Source: DASRDB01 sp035652815 | Lineage (GTDB): Bacteria > Chloroflexota > Ktedonobacteria > Ktedonobacterales > Ktedonobacteraceae | Direction of reading: 5' to 3' | NCBI GenBank assembly: GCA_035652815.1 | Contig: DASRDB010000001.1 | Location: forward strand, 1-64,000 | Length of the DNA: 64,000 nucleotides | In this document: in pieces, positions 53,579-62,064 of the stretch | Numbering within the stretch: position 1 is the stretch's first letter | How the letters are laid out: each line of letters starts with the position of its first letter | Translations under genes and position numbers: made by a program | Notes under the pieces: generated by a model | Told to the model about the DNA's origin: nothing | Database searches by the model: none | What the model saw: only the letters and a program-made list of their open reading frames with translations

Positions 53579-53998
53579 ATGCAGGGGACACCTCCATCCG
53601 GGCCAGGTGGTGCTATCGTACTGGTATCGCCTGCCTGGCTCCGGCATGGGCCTTGGGGCATGTTCGGATCTGTGGAACCTGGACTGCTGATCGCCACAAC
53701 AGCAGGAAGAATCAGCTTCGTGATGCAGAATGAAAGGGTATTCGAAGCTGATAGGCGGGAAATCGGTATCAACTGGCCCTGGTGGGAGTTTGGGGCAGGC
53801 GTACACCTCAAAGTAATGGGCAAGACGTACAGGCTTTCACTGGCCCGTCCTCCTGATGCGCCGGATATCAATCTGGGTGACTTCTCCTGGCTGGGCTTCT
53901 TAGACTCTACCGGAATCACTTCACTCGGTAGGGCTTTCGCCAACGGCGAGGCGTGGAAGAACTACTTCTCCCAGACCGGGAACTCGAACCAATCTTAA
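53579..53998 (+). CDS. Unknown protein downstream of the RM genes
   Basis: A 139-residue protein rich in Gly, Pro and Trp (SPAWLRHGPWGMFGSVEPG, INWPWWEFGAGVHLKV, GDFSWLGFLD). The pattern of short strands followed by a C-terminal helix faintly recalls PH/GRAM-like domains, but I cannot assign a family. GAGAAGG lies about 7 bases before the ATG. It is 63 bases downstream of the endonuclease and could belong to the same transferred segment, though its GC content is like the chromosome's. Confidence 0.5.
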   Translation: MQGTPPSGPGGAIVLVSPAWLRHGPWGMFGSVEPGLLIATTAGRISFVMQNERVFEADRREIGINWPWWEFGAGVHLKVMGKTYRLSLARPPDAPDINLGDFSWLGFLDSTGITSLGRAFANGEAWKNYFSQTGNSNQS

Positions 53999-54026
53999 TT
54001 TAATAAATAATGAGTGAATATCCTAT

Positions 54027-54116
54027 CATGTCATCCTGAGCGCAGCCAAGGATCTCGGTGGCCCGAAGACCGCTCGCACGTGAACACAGATCCTTCGCTG
54101 CGCTCAGGATGACATG
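54027..54116. repeat. Family A hairpin between convergent genes
   Basis: Arms 54027-54055 and 54088-54116 are complementary at all but one of 29 positions with a 32-nt loop; the core is TGTCATCCTGAGCGCAG. It separates two convergent genes and is a likely bidirectional terminator. Confidence 0.85.
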
Positions 54117-54136
54117 GGGGTGAATCCTCTGCTGTT

Positions 54137-54754
54137 TTAGCAAAATTCATCAGGTTGCTTGCCTTCTTCTAACGCCTTGAGCAGCATCGAGACCAGTTCA
54201 CGCGGCGAATTGTGAAAAAAGACAGCGCTATTGGATTTTTTACGCAGCCTGCCGAACCACTCTGGAAGTTCGTCCGCGAGACCGCCCGTCCCTGTAAGAA
54301 CGCCAATCGGCTTTCCGTCGTAGATGAGGTTGGTGAATTCGTTCATCGTACCCCAACTACCTGAGATGAGGATACCCGCGTCGGCATGAATGGTAGAGAC
54401 GACATTTCTGTACTTGAGCCTCGCGCCCCAATCTCGCTCAGGACTAAGTGGCTGCTCGAGGTAGAAGAGACGGTTATACTCTTCAGGCACATAGAAAAGT
54501 TTGCTGTATATGGTGATGTCGTCGTTTGGATAAGCTTTTTTCTGCCCCTCTTCGTTGTACTCAGGGGTAAAGCCCCAGATTTGCGCGCCATGCTGCCGGG
54601 CGGCGTAGGCAACTGCATAGGGCATACCGCTGCATCCGCCTGTAATGACGATGACGTTGTGACGCGCAAGCTCCTCTCCAAGCACCTGCGCCAGTTGTAC
54701 AGCTTCATCGCTTTCCGAGACGTTTGAGCCATAGATGCCTATTTTGTAGGGCAT
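54137..54754 (-). CDS. LOG/TIGR00725-like SLOG-fold protein
   Basis: A 205-residue Rossmann-like protein of the SLOG superfamily (LOG phosphoribohydrolases, DprA, TIGR00725 proteins). The nucleotide-binding signatures are GIYGSNVSESD at the start, ITGGCSGMPYAVAYAA and SGSWGTMNEF (counterpart of PGGxGT-x-x-E). LOG enzymes hydrolyse nucleoside monophosphates to free bases; here the motif is a variant (SGSWGT), so binding without hydrolysis is possible. AAGGAAGG precedes the ATG at 54754. It is the last gene of the operon starting with the XRE regulator. Confidence 0.75.
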   Translation of the reverse strand: MPYKIGIYGSNVSESDEAVQLAQVLGEELARHNVIVITGGCSGMPYAVAYAARQHGAQIWGFTPEYNEEGQKKAYPNDDITIYSKLFYVPEEYNRLFYLEQPLSPERDWGARLKYRNVVSTIHADAGILISGSWGTMNEFTNLIYDGKPIGVLTGTGGLADELPEWFGRLRKKSNSAVFFHNSPRELVSMLLKALEEGKQPDEFC

Positions 54755-54782
54755 GGTTTATCCTTCCTTATCTTGTGATTTC

Positions 54783-55795
54783 TCATCCCTCTCCCTCTTC
54801 CCCTATACTTGTACGCACATTGTAACAAAACTCTTCGTGCCATAACTGCGAAATCTGGTCAAGGGTTTCCTGTGGTAATGGCCCCAGCTCAAGGGCTTGT
54901 AAGTTACATCGGGCTTGTTCACAATTGCGCACCCCTGGAATCAAGGCTGTAACGGCAGGATGGCCCAAACAAAAGCGTAGAGATAGTTGCGCAAGAGATA
55001 CCGATGGCTCAAGTCGCAGAGCGGTTTTAAGACGGTCAATGCGCTTCACAGTTTGTTGAAGCAATTCGCCCCGGAAAACGCGCCTTCGCCAGTCGTTACG
55101 ATGAAATTTCATGTCCAGGTGCCAATGCCCGGCAAGCGCGCCGGATGCTAGTGGAGAGCGAGCAATGATACTTACCTGACGGGTTAAGGCAAGCGGAAAA
55201 GGCGATCGGCAGCACGTTGGTCAAGGATACTATAGGGTACTTCCATGAGGGCAACCCGTCCTGCTTCGATGATACCGTTGGCTTCATCGGGGCGGTGATC
55301 GCTGGTGGAAATACCAAAAGCGCGAATTTTGCCCTCTGCTTGTAGGCTCAGCATCGTTTCATACCAGCCGGATTCATGTGTCCAGGTTGGACACCAGGTC
55401 TGGAAGAGGACGCCATCAAGACAATCAGTCTGAAGGCGCGCCAAGCTTTGTTCTACCTGAGTTACAATATGACTACGAGGATAAATGGTCTCGATGGGTG
55501 TTCCAGGGATGGGTGACCAGTGGTAGTTTAGGGGGAAAATTTTGGTCAGTGTCGTGACACGCTCCTGCCGTTGTTGAAAAACCTGCGCGATAAGGCGTTC
55601 GGCGCGGCCATTGCCATAGAGGGCGGCGGTATCGAGCAGCCTACAACCAGAATCGAGGGCGCAGTGCAGGGCTTCAAGTGAAATATCTTCGGGTTGCGGA
55701 CCCCAACCGCCACCAATAGCCCAGGTTCCAATCCCTATGCGACTGGCTGGCAAGCGGGCGCTTCCTAAAGAGACGGTGCTGTCGAGACGTGGCAT
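54783..55795 (-). pseudogene. Aldo/keto reductase with an apparent frameshift
   Basis: The N-terminal two thirds (GIGTWAIGGGWGP, DTAALYGNGRAERLI, KIFPLN in place of the KxxF lysine region, and FGISTSDHRPDEA) are read from about 55795 and stop at 55184. The rest (PLALTRQVSIIARSPLASGAL to the stop at 54783) is in another frame. Adding one base in the GGAAAA run near 55195 joins them to about 336 residues, a normal aldo/keto reductase. The start could also be the ATG at 55819, overlapping the previous gene. Such enzymes use NADPH to reduce carbonyls. Confidence 0.75.
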
Positions 55796-55803
55796 ATGCC
55801 TGT

Positions 55804-56355
55804 CTATAATCCTTCCCATAAGCTGACGAGAACGCGAGCCTCAATACCTTGTAGGCGGGCGATCTCATCGTTCCCGTCCATGCTACTGACTTTGACATGC
55901 ACCTGTTCAAGGGAGATACCAAGTCCTTCGGCAATGTTGTGCTGCATCTGGGGGATGGATTTTTTCATGCGCGGCTGCTCTCCACAAAGAATAGTGACAT
56001 CGATGGTGCTGATGATGAGATGCTCTGGTTCGATGAGCCGACGACGCATCTCAGGAAGATAGTTGATGGAGCGCACACCTGTTTCTCCTGTATCAGGAAA
56101 CCAGTCGTCAATATCGCCTTTATTAACGGCTGCCGCTAAAGCCATTACAATGGCATGAGAGACGACATCGCCATCGCTCCGAACAGTATTTGGCCCCTTT
56201 GGGAAGCCTTCAAAGGTGACGCCAGCTAAGGTGAGTTGTCTTCCTTCAGCGAAAGCGTGAAAATCGGAGGCAAAGGCAAGACGTTGTTTTTTTGCCAGGG
56301 TCAGGGCGATGTCGCGTACTAATTGTTCGCGGGCGGTTTCATCTAGTTGAGTCAT
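55804..56355 (-). CDS. Divergent IspF-like protein (2-C-methyl-D-erythritol 2,4-cyclodiphosphate synthase fold)
   Basis: A 183-residue protein clearly related to IspF: metal ligands D31 and H33 in DFHAFAEG, S60-D-G-D and H67 in SDGDVVSHAI, GDIDDWFPDT, and TIDVTILCGEQPRMKKSIPQM. But the C-terminal active-site block of IspF (KATT-E-LGF-GR-EG) is replaced by KVSSMDGNDEIARLQG, losing the Thr pair and the Gly-Phe loop that hold the substrate. It also has about 25 extra N-terminal residues. It may therefore not be the canonical isoprenoid enzyme. It lies in an operon with a THEP1-like NTPase and a SLOG protein, which hints at nucleotide chemistry. Confidence 0.75.
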   Translation of the reverse strand: MTQLDETAREQLVRDIALTLAKKQRLAFASDFHAFAEGRQLTLAGVTFEGFPKGPNTVRSDGDVVSHAIVMALAAAVNKGDIDDWFPDTGETGVRSINYLPEMRRRLIEPEHLIISTIDVTILCGEQPRMKKSIPQMQHNIAEGLGISLEQVHVKVSSMDGNDEIARLQGIEARVLVSLWEGL

Positions 56356-56406
56356 TGGCTGGCCTCCTTTGCAGGCAAGTACAACTCTTCGTATTCTTTG
56401 GCTCTC

Positions 56407-56946
56407 CTAATTTGGAATATTAGCTACTATCATATAAAGCAAAGGCGTCAACATACTGATTATCTCATTTTGGTTGGTTCGTGTGACATGGTGCAAAGAA
56501 ACGCTATCCTGCCGTTTGACCCAATCAAGAAAAGGGTGAGTTTTTAGCGCAATAGTGCCTAATAAGGGGTAGCCAACGCGAAGTATCTCAACGACGGTCT
56601 GCTTGAATGGTTCAGAGAGGATTTCCATTGGACCGATTTCATCGAGAATGATGAGCCGCTTTGTTTGAAAAGTCTGGATGAGGGCTGGTATACCCAAACT
56701 TTCCAGGCAGGCAACGTTTACGCCATATCGACCCAGGCGCACAGGGCTGCTAGATTTGATATGAGCGAGAATCTTTTGCTCACCTTCCAGAGTGATGAGG
56801 CGGAAGCCCTGGCGCATACCATGAACGCGGATTTCTTCCGTATAAAATCCGCCGCAGCGTTCCTTGCCAATTCTGTCAATCAGTTGCTTGATGACAGTAG
56901 TTTTCCCCGATTGGGGTTCTCCAGTGAGGAGATAAGCGGTTGGCAT
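56407..56946 (-). CDS. THEP1-like NTPase
   Basis: A 179-residue P-loop NTPase of the THEP1/NTPCR family, which hydrolyses NTPs. Walker A is GEPQSGKTT (residues 9-17), family motif CGGFYTEEIR follows, and Walker B is LIILDEIGPMEI (about 96-107). The size matches archaeal and bacterial THEP1. The start at 56946 is 3 bases after the XRE regulator's stop, so co-transcription and probably coupled translation are expected. Confidence 0.85.
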   Translation of the reverse strand: MPTAYLLTGEPQSGKTTVIKQLIDRIGKERCGGFYTEEIRVHGMRQGFRLITLEGEQKILAHIKSSSPVRLGRYGVNVACLESLGIPALIQTFQTKRLIILDEIGPMEILSEPFKQTVVEILRVGYPLLGTIALKTHPFLDWVKRQDSVSLHHVTRTNQNEIISMLTPLLYMIVANIPN

Positions 56947-56949
56947 ATT

Positions 56950-58203
56950 TCAACTCGTAAGTGAAAAATAAGTAGCTAACGTTTTTTCGAGTTGTTTTAC
57001 AGCTTCGTTGTACGGTTCTCGTTGTCTACTTTTTTCTAAAAGACGGCTAATTATGCCCTTTCTATTATGTAAATTGATAGCGTGAATAAGCGGCAGTACA
57101 TCTATAAGAGATAGACAACAACTTGTAACGTCACCTTCTGCAAAATATGTTTTAGCCTCTTCTATCAATAAATTGATTTGCCAGCGAATAAGCTCAGGAC
57201 TGAGTTTTTTACGCGCAATAGCAAAAGCATTATGCGCTTCATGGAAACGACCGAATAAAGATAATGCTTTTGCGCGTTCAATATAGATGCTTGTTAGATC
57301 AGTTTTGACAAAGCTTCCATCTGCTTCCAGATTGCCCCTACGAGCAATTCGTCCAGCTTTATCAAAATAAGCGAGGCTCTTCTCTTGTAACGCCTTGTTA
57401 TCCCCGGCTAAATAAGCTTGTGCTTCGCCTGCCATCTGGTAACACTTTCCTTTAAGGGGATCACGCAATAAATCAGCATCCGCGTAATAACAGGCAGCCT
57501 CAGCATCTTGCAAAGCTTGTTCATACCATTGTTTGTAAAAATATATTCTGATACGACCGACAAGCGATGCAGCTATTAATTCCGCATTTCTTAACCGCGA
57601 AGCAAGCAATACTGCCTGATTAATATGCTCTAAAGCCTTGTCAATTTCTAATTGTTCTCTAGCAACCAGAGCGGACAGCCGATAAAAGCGACAACGTAAG
57701 GCGTCGATTTGATCTCGCTGGATACTTTCTCCAATGTCCATTTCCTCGTTTAACATGCTGAAGCAGGTATCAATTGTCTTTGCAGCACGTTGAATACTGC
57801 TGGTATAGTAAAATTCCCAACTTAGGGATAGCATCCCTTCGTAAAATGCCAGCATTCTCGCATCAGTGATTGTTTCTGCTGCCATAAGTTCTTGAATTGA
57901 AGAAAATGTCGTATTTTGACCGTCTAAAAATGATAATGATGATAAACCAAGTAAAATTGGGGGAATATGTAATACTTTTGCCAATAAAACTCTTCGTGAG
58001 ATTAATTCAGGCCTGGTAAGATTGTTTTTGCTTTCCAGCATCTCTACATAGCGTTTGGTACAACCGAGTAAATGCGCAACATCCTCTTTGTTCAATTCCG
58101 CAAGTTGACGGTAGTAACGAATAACTTGCCCTATGTGTGGTAAACCTCCATCCCCAGGTTGAAAATATCCGTAAACGTACCACCAATAATGAGACTGGCT
58201 CAT
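56950..58203 (-). CDS. XRE-type regulator with TPR-like repeats
   Basis: About 417 residues. An N-terminal helix-turn-helix (about 22-80: IGQVIRYYRQLAELNKEDVAHLLGCTKRYVEMLE) is followed by about 300 residues of TPR-like helices. This is the layout of peptide- or stress-controlled regulators (Rgg/PlcR-like) and many actinobacterial/Ktedonobacterial XRE-TPR proteins. The ATG at 58203 is preferred; the frame upstream to 58377 is AT-rich and unconserved. The gene's GC content is clearly below that of its neighbours. It is the first gene of the THEP1-IspF-AKR-SLOG operon and diverges from two small genes. Confidence 0.78.
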   Translation of the reverse strand: MSQSHYWWYVYGYFQPGDGGLPHIGQVIRYYRQLAELNKEDVAHLLGCTKRYVEMLESKNNLTRPELISRRVLLAKVLHIPPILLGLSSLSFLDGQNTTFSSIQELMAAETITDARMLAFYEGMLSLSWEFYYTSSIQRAAKTIDTCFSMLNEEMDIGESIQRDQIDALRCRFYRLSALVAREQLEIDKALEHINQAVLLASRLRNAELIAASLVGRIRIYFYKQWYEQALQDAEAACYYADADLLRDPLKGKCYQMAGEAQAYLAGDNKALQEKSLAYFDKAGRIARRGNLEADGSFVKTDLTSIYIERAKALSLFGRFHEAHNAFAIARKKLSPELIRWQINLLIEEAKTYFAEGDVTSCCLSLIDVLPLIHAINLHNRKGIISRLLEKSRQREPYNEAVKQLEKTLATYFSLTS

Positions 58204-58435
58204 ACTTTTACCTACTCTATTATAGAATGCCATTTGAAGAAAGTATAGCTTGCGAATATTCAACTGCGCAATAATAAATTGTTTCCTACGAAAACTTTTT
58301 TCGTTTCTCATATTTCTCTGTTTGCTATGAAAACCATGACAAAGTACGCTATCTATGTCTCTAATGATTTTTAACATAAAAGAGTAATTAGAGCAAAATA
58401 TGTATAGACACCAAAGAACGGAAAGGAAACCCTAC

Positions 58436-58672
58436 ATGGAAGCACCCCAACGAAGTGAAGTGGCGCGGTTGATGGAAGAGATAGAGTTAGCCTATGAGGC
58501 GGCGCGGTTGGCTCTTTCTGGTTATGCGATAACGGCAAAGCATACCTTTATTTCGGCGCGGCAGGAGCATATTGCTTTGTGCCATGAGGAGTTGCGGCAA
58601 CTGGTGGGCGAACAGGAAGCGATGAAATTGATGTGCGAGGCGCAGGACAGGGTGATGAAAGAGGAGTTGTAA
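58436..58672 (+). CDS. Small helical protein of unknown function
   Basis: A 78-residue helical protein (MEEIELAYEAARLALSGYAITAKHTFISARQEHIALCHEELRQLVG) that I do not recognise beyond its being a plausible small partner protein. AAGGAAA precedes the ATG at 58436 by 9 bases. It is four bases from the next small gene, so the two form an operon diverging from the XRE-TPR regulator, a layout often seen with regulated small-protein modules. Confidence 0.6.
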   Translation: MEAPQRSEVARLMEEIELAYEAARLALSGYAITAKHTFISARQEHIALCHEELRQLVGEQEAMKLMCEAQDRVMKEEL

Positions 58673-58676
58673 GGGG

Positions 58677-58952
58677 ATGAATCAAGAGGACATACCGCTG
58701 GATACCTTGCTGAAAAGGGCGCTTCCATCTGCCTATACTGAAAGTCAGGGCTATGATGCTCCCTTTACGACATTTACCTGGGAAGAATGGCTTGAGATGC
58801 AGGCGCAAACCATACAGTGCTTTACGCGCTTTCAACGCGCAATTCAACAGAAGCAGGCAAAGGTGGCAACGCAGGTTGCCCAAGAGATGATCGAAATTGG
58901 CATGGCATGGCTGTATGAGGCGGCGGGCTGGATTGATATTCGACCGGAATGA
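58677..58952 (+). CDS. Small helical protein of unknown function, partner of the gene upstream
   Basis: A 91-residue protein with a central helical pair (WEEWLEMQAQTIQCFTRFQRAIQQKQAKVATQVAQEMIEIG), no signal and no membrane segment. AAGGGG immediately precedes the ATG. It follows the upstream small gene by 4 bases and the two are surely co-transcribed; its 3' end converges on the O-methyltransferase gene with a gap of 9 bases. The function is unknown. Confidence 0.6.
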   Translation: MNQEDIPLDTLLKRALPSAYTESQGYDAPFTTFTWEEWLEMQAQTIQCFTRFQRAIQQKQAKVATQVAQEMIEIGMAWLYEAAGWIDIRPE

Positions 58953-58961
58953 ACCAGGATA

Positions 58962-60026
58962 TTATTTTTTCCTCGCCGTAATCATCGTCGCTCCCGGCGT
59001 AAACAGCCTGTGCCGCTTCACATCGCGCATCCCCGCCGCTTCGAGCCAGGATTTGACCATTGGGAAAGGGTAGGTGGTGCCGCCGACGGTGGTCATAGTG
59101 AGGGCCATGAATTGGACCATGAGCGAGGCGAGACGGGAGCCGTGTGTCTGGTCGGTGACTTGATCGACGAAGATGAGCATGCCGCCGGGTTTGAGCGTAT
59201 GAGTGACCTTTGCCAGTACTGCGGCGTTGATCTCGGGCGGCAGAAGATGGGCGATATGGAAGTAGAGGGCTACGTCGAACTGGCCGCGCAGGTCGTTGTC
59301 GAAGGCACCCTGCACGATATTGGCGCAAATGAAGCGCAGGCGATCATTCATGTGCGTTTGCAGCGCGGTGCGTTTGCCTGCCTCGATGCCGGGTTGAATG
59401 TCGAGGATGGTGGCCTGCAAGCGCGGATATTTGCGACAGAACAACACGCTATAGGCTGCATGCGAACCGCCAACGTCGAGTAGTTGTGTGGCGTGTCTCG
59501 GCAGGCGTGCGCGCTGGATGATTTCTCCACCGAGGGCCATTGCCAGAGAGGCGAGACCGGCGTAGTGACGGGCAAGGGCGGCGCGTATTTCGGGATCGTT
59601 GGGGTCTTCCTCGTAGGGCATGCGCATGGCCTGCCGGTTGGTGCGTATCACTTCGGGCAGGTGATCCCAGATGGCGACGATATCGGGACTGTGCAGGATG
59701 TAGGGCGCGACGCTGAGTGGGGAACTACTTACCAGCCAGCGTTGTGTCATGCGCGTATTACGGTAGCGGTTTCCAGCCCGTTTGAGATACCCCGCCGAGA
59801 CGAGCAGTTGCAGCAGGAGTTGCAAACCCTCTGGATGGCAGTTCAAGCGTTGCGCCAGTTCCTCTTTTGTGCGCGAGCCTTTGCTCAGGACGTCAAAGAG
59901 GCCGAGATCGCAGGCTGTCACCAGCACTTTGGCGATGCCGGGGGCAAGCGGTGTATCAAGGAGTGGCACAGGCAAGAGATTTAACCGCTGCAGCGCGTGT
60001 TCCAGCAGGGTGAGTCGAATGGGCAT
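58962..60026 (-). CDS. SAM-dependent O-methyltransferase with N-terminal winged-helix dimerisation domain
   Basis: A 354-residue methyltransferase of the plant-type/UbiE-like O-methyltransferase family: an N-terminal winged-helix-like domain (ACDLGLFDVLSKGSRTKEELAQRL, 30-100), then a Rossmann domain with SAM motif LLDVGGSHAAYSVLF (motif I) and LKPGGMLIFVD. This is the shape of quinone, carotenoid or polyketide methyltransferases. Its start overlaps the UbiA stop by one base (TGATG), so they form a coupled pair that probably works on one prenylated product. Confidence 0.83.
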   Translation of the reverse strand: MPIRLTLLEHALQRLNLLPVPLLDTPLAPGIAKVLVTACDLGLFDVLSKGSRTKEELAQRLNCHPEGLQLLLQLLVSAGYLKRAGNRYRNTRMTQRWLVSSSPLSVAPYILHSPDIVAIWDHLPEVIRTNRQAMRMPYEEDPNDPEIRAALARHYAGLASLAMALGGEIIQRARLPRHATQLLDVGGSHAAYSVLFCRKYPRLQATILDIQPGIEAGKRTALQTHMNDRLRFICANIVQGAFDNDLRGQFDVALYFHIAHLLPPEINAAVLAKVTHTLKPGGMLIFVDQVTDQTHGSRLASLMVQFMALTMTTVGGTTYPFPMVKSWLEAAGMRDVKRHRLFTPGATMITARKK

Positions 60027-60907
60027 CAGGCGAGTACTCCTATCAGCCAGCCACCGGCCAGGATCAGGCAGGTGAGCGTGACGAGGTAAAAATAGAGCTT
60101 GCGCGTCTTCTCAGGCTTATCCGGGCCAAAGAACAGATGCATGCCCTCAACAGCCACACAGGCGATAATCAGAGTGGCGACGAGTATCCAGATATGGATG
60201 CGCACAAAACCCAGCATGGTTACCAGAGCGATGAGAGCGGCGCTGGCAACGAGCAACGATTGGCAGGCCAGGAAAGAGCCTTTGACTCCCAGTACGACTG
60301 CCAGCGTGCGGGCATGGTGCGCCGCATCCTCTTCCAGGTCGGGGAGCGAGTTCGCCAGATTGAGCGCCACACCGAGCATGAAGCCGACCGGCACCAGCCA
60401 GAAGAGAATCGGCAAGGGACGACCCATTCCGGCAAAAGCATAGAGCGGAATGAGCGGCATTGCCAGCGCGAAGACAATCCCGCTAAAAGGCGTGGATTTC
60501 AGTTTCCAGTTGTAAGCCTGCCCAAGCGCAAGGTAACAGAGCGAGATGAGCAGCGCCAGTGGAGGCAGGAACAACAGTAAAATGAGCATCACGATTATCA
60601 TGATGCGCCCACCCATCAGGGCCTCGCGCGGGGTGACGAGTCCACGTGGAATAGGTTTGCTAGGCTTGCCCTGCGCATCGAGGTCGCGATCAAAATAGTC
60701 GTTGAGCATGGCGATGGAAAGCTGCATAGCCGTATGGGCCGTGATAACCAGGACGATGGGCAACCACAAGAGATTGGGCCACGCCGCCAGCAAGGTAAAG
60801 ACGGTGACGGCGATAATATGAAACAGCACCGGCCCGGGGTGACAGAGCAGGAAAAAGCCGCGTATTTTGTCGCTCAGGCTGCGTTTTGGATGGTGGGTGA
60901 TCTCCAT
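60026..60907 (-). CDS. UbiA-family prenyltransferase
   Basis: A 293-residue membrane prenyltransferase with about eight helices. The first aspartate motif N69-D70-x-x-D73-x-x-x-D77 (NDYFDRDLD) binds the prenyl diphosphate through Mg; the second aspartate region is NSLPDLEEDAAHHARTLAVVLG. Members make ubiquinone, menaquinone, chlorophyll or tocopherol-type prenylated compounds. It is upstream of, and translationally coupled to, the O-methyltransferase. The actual acceptor cannot be told. Confidence 0.87.
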   Translation of the reverse strand: MEITHHPKRSLSDKIRGFFLLCHPGPVLFHIIAVTVFTLLAAWPNLLWLPIVLVITAHTAMQLSIAMLNDYFDRDLDAQGKPSKPIPRGLVTPREALMGGRIMIIVMLILLLFLPPLALLISLCYLALGQAYNWKLKSTPFSGIVFALAMPLIPLYAFAGMGRPLPILFWLVPVGFMLGVALNLANSLPDLEEDAAHHARTLAVVLGVKGSFLACQSLLVASAALIALVTMLGFVRIHIWILVATLIIACVAVEGMHLFFGPDKPEKTRKLYFYLVTLTCLILAGGWLIGVLA

Positions 60908-61143
60908 AAAATGTGTTCATCCTTGCAAAAGCTGTTTATGAACATGAACGAAACGGCCTACGAGAGTCGGGCTATTCCTGCCTGTATTTATAATGATATT
61001 ATAGTCGCGGAAAAAGGGTCTTGCGAAGGAGAAGCCAGGCGCAATCACCGGTCGCTTTATCAATAGATACGTCTTTCATGTGATATGATATAAACAATGA
61101 AAAGACACTTTGACATATCTTACCCGAACATAAGGAGTCTGTT

Positions 61144-62001
61144 TTGGAGCGTTTGACCGATAACCTTACCCTTTCCCCTGATGCCTCGATAGACCTGCAC
61201 ATGCATACCACCTTCAGCGATGGACGCTGGCCTGCCGAACAACTTCTCGATTTTCTCGTTAACGAGGGCTTTGATCTGGTGGCTGTCACCGACCATGATC
61301 GCGTCGATACGGTGGCGGGCATTCAAGAACTGGCTGCGCAGAAGAAGCTACCTGTGCTGGCAGGCGTTGAAATGAGTACCGAGTGGCGCGGCAAGATGGG
61401 CCATGTCCTCTGCTATGGCTTTGATCCTGAAAACAACTACCTGCGCGAGATCACGGAGAGCGTGGTGCGCCGTCAGTATGAAAATACGCAGCAGGTATAT
61501 GAAGAATTACAGCGCAAGGGCTACGAGTTCCCGCGCAAAGATGAGCTACTGCCGGACGGAGAAGTACGCCTGCCACGTGACAATATTCGCCTGTTGACTG
61601 GACACAACTACGCCAGCGACTGGCATTCCGGTCTGAAAATCATCCAGGAGGCAGGTTTCATCTCCGTTCATGCCGACATGGCGGAAGTGGTTGATGCGGC
61701 CCATCGCAGCGGCGCAGTCTCCCTCATCGCCCATCCAGGGAGGCAGGAGCGCGGCTTCACCTTCTACGATCCGGCGCTGCTCGACGAGGTACGGGCCGAA
61801 ATACCGCTCGACGGCATCGAGGTCTACCATCCCTATCACAGTCCACAGATCATCGAAACCTATCTTGACTATGTGAAAAAACATAACCTGCTTCTGAGTA
61901 CCGGCTCCGACTCACACTGCATACCAAACCGCATGCCTAAAAAGCATCGCGCCGAGATCAGCCGGAATCTGCTTGAGCGAGTGGGGATACAGGTATTATA
62001 A
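61144..62001 (+). CDS. PHP-domain phosphoesterase
   Basis: A 285-residue PHP-domain protein. The metal motif H19-x-H21 (LHMHTTFSDG), TDHDRVDT, AGVEMSTEW, SLIAHPGRQ and the late TGSDSHC histidine/aspartate cluster match YciV/TrpH-type phosphoesterases that remove phosphates from nucleotides or short RNA. It starts at a TTG (61144), supported by AAGGAG 6 bases upstream. Its transcript ends at the 30-bp palindrome directly after the stop. Confidence 0.85.
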   Translation: MERLTDNLTLSPDASIDLHMHTTFSDGRWPAEQLLDFLVNEGFDLVAVTDHDRVDTVAGIQELAAQKKLPVLAGVEMSTEWRGKMGHVLCYGFDPENNYLREITESVVRRQYENTQQVYEELQRKGYEFPRKDELLPDGEVRLPRDNIRLLTGHNYASDWHSGLKIIQEAGFISVHADMAEVVDAAHRSGAVSLIAHPGRQERGFTFYDPALLDEVRAEIPLDGIEVYHPYHSPQIIETYLDYVKKHNLLLSTGSDSHCIPNRMPKKHRAEISRNLLERVGIQVL

Positions 62002-62004
62002 AGC

Positions 62005-62064
62005 AAACACGAAATAAAATGAGCATGTGGAGCGCGCTCCACATGCTCATTTTATTTCGTGTTT
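62005..62064. terminator. Perfect 30-bp palindrome, bidirectional terminator
   Basis: Positions 62005-62034 and 62035-62064 are perfectly self-complementary, with AT-rich outer arms ending in T runs on either strand. It starts four bases after the PHP gene's stop and covers the stop codon of the convergent symporter gene. Confidence 0.85.
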
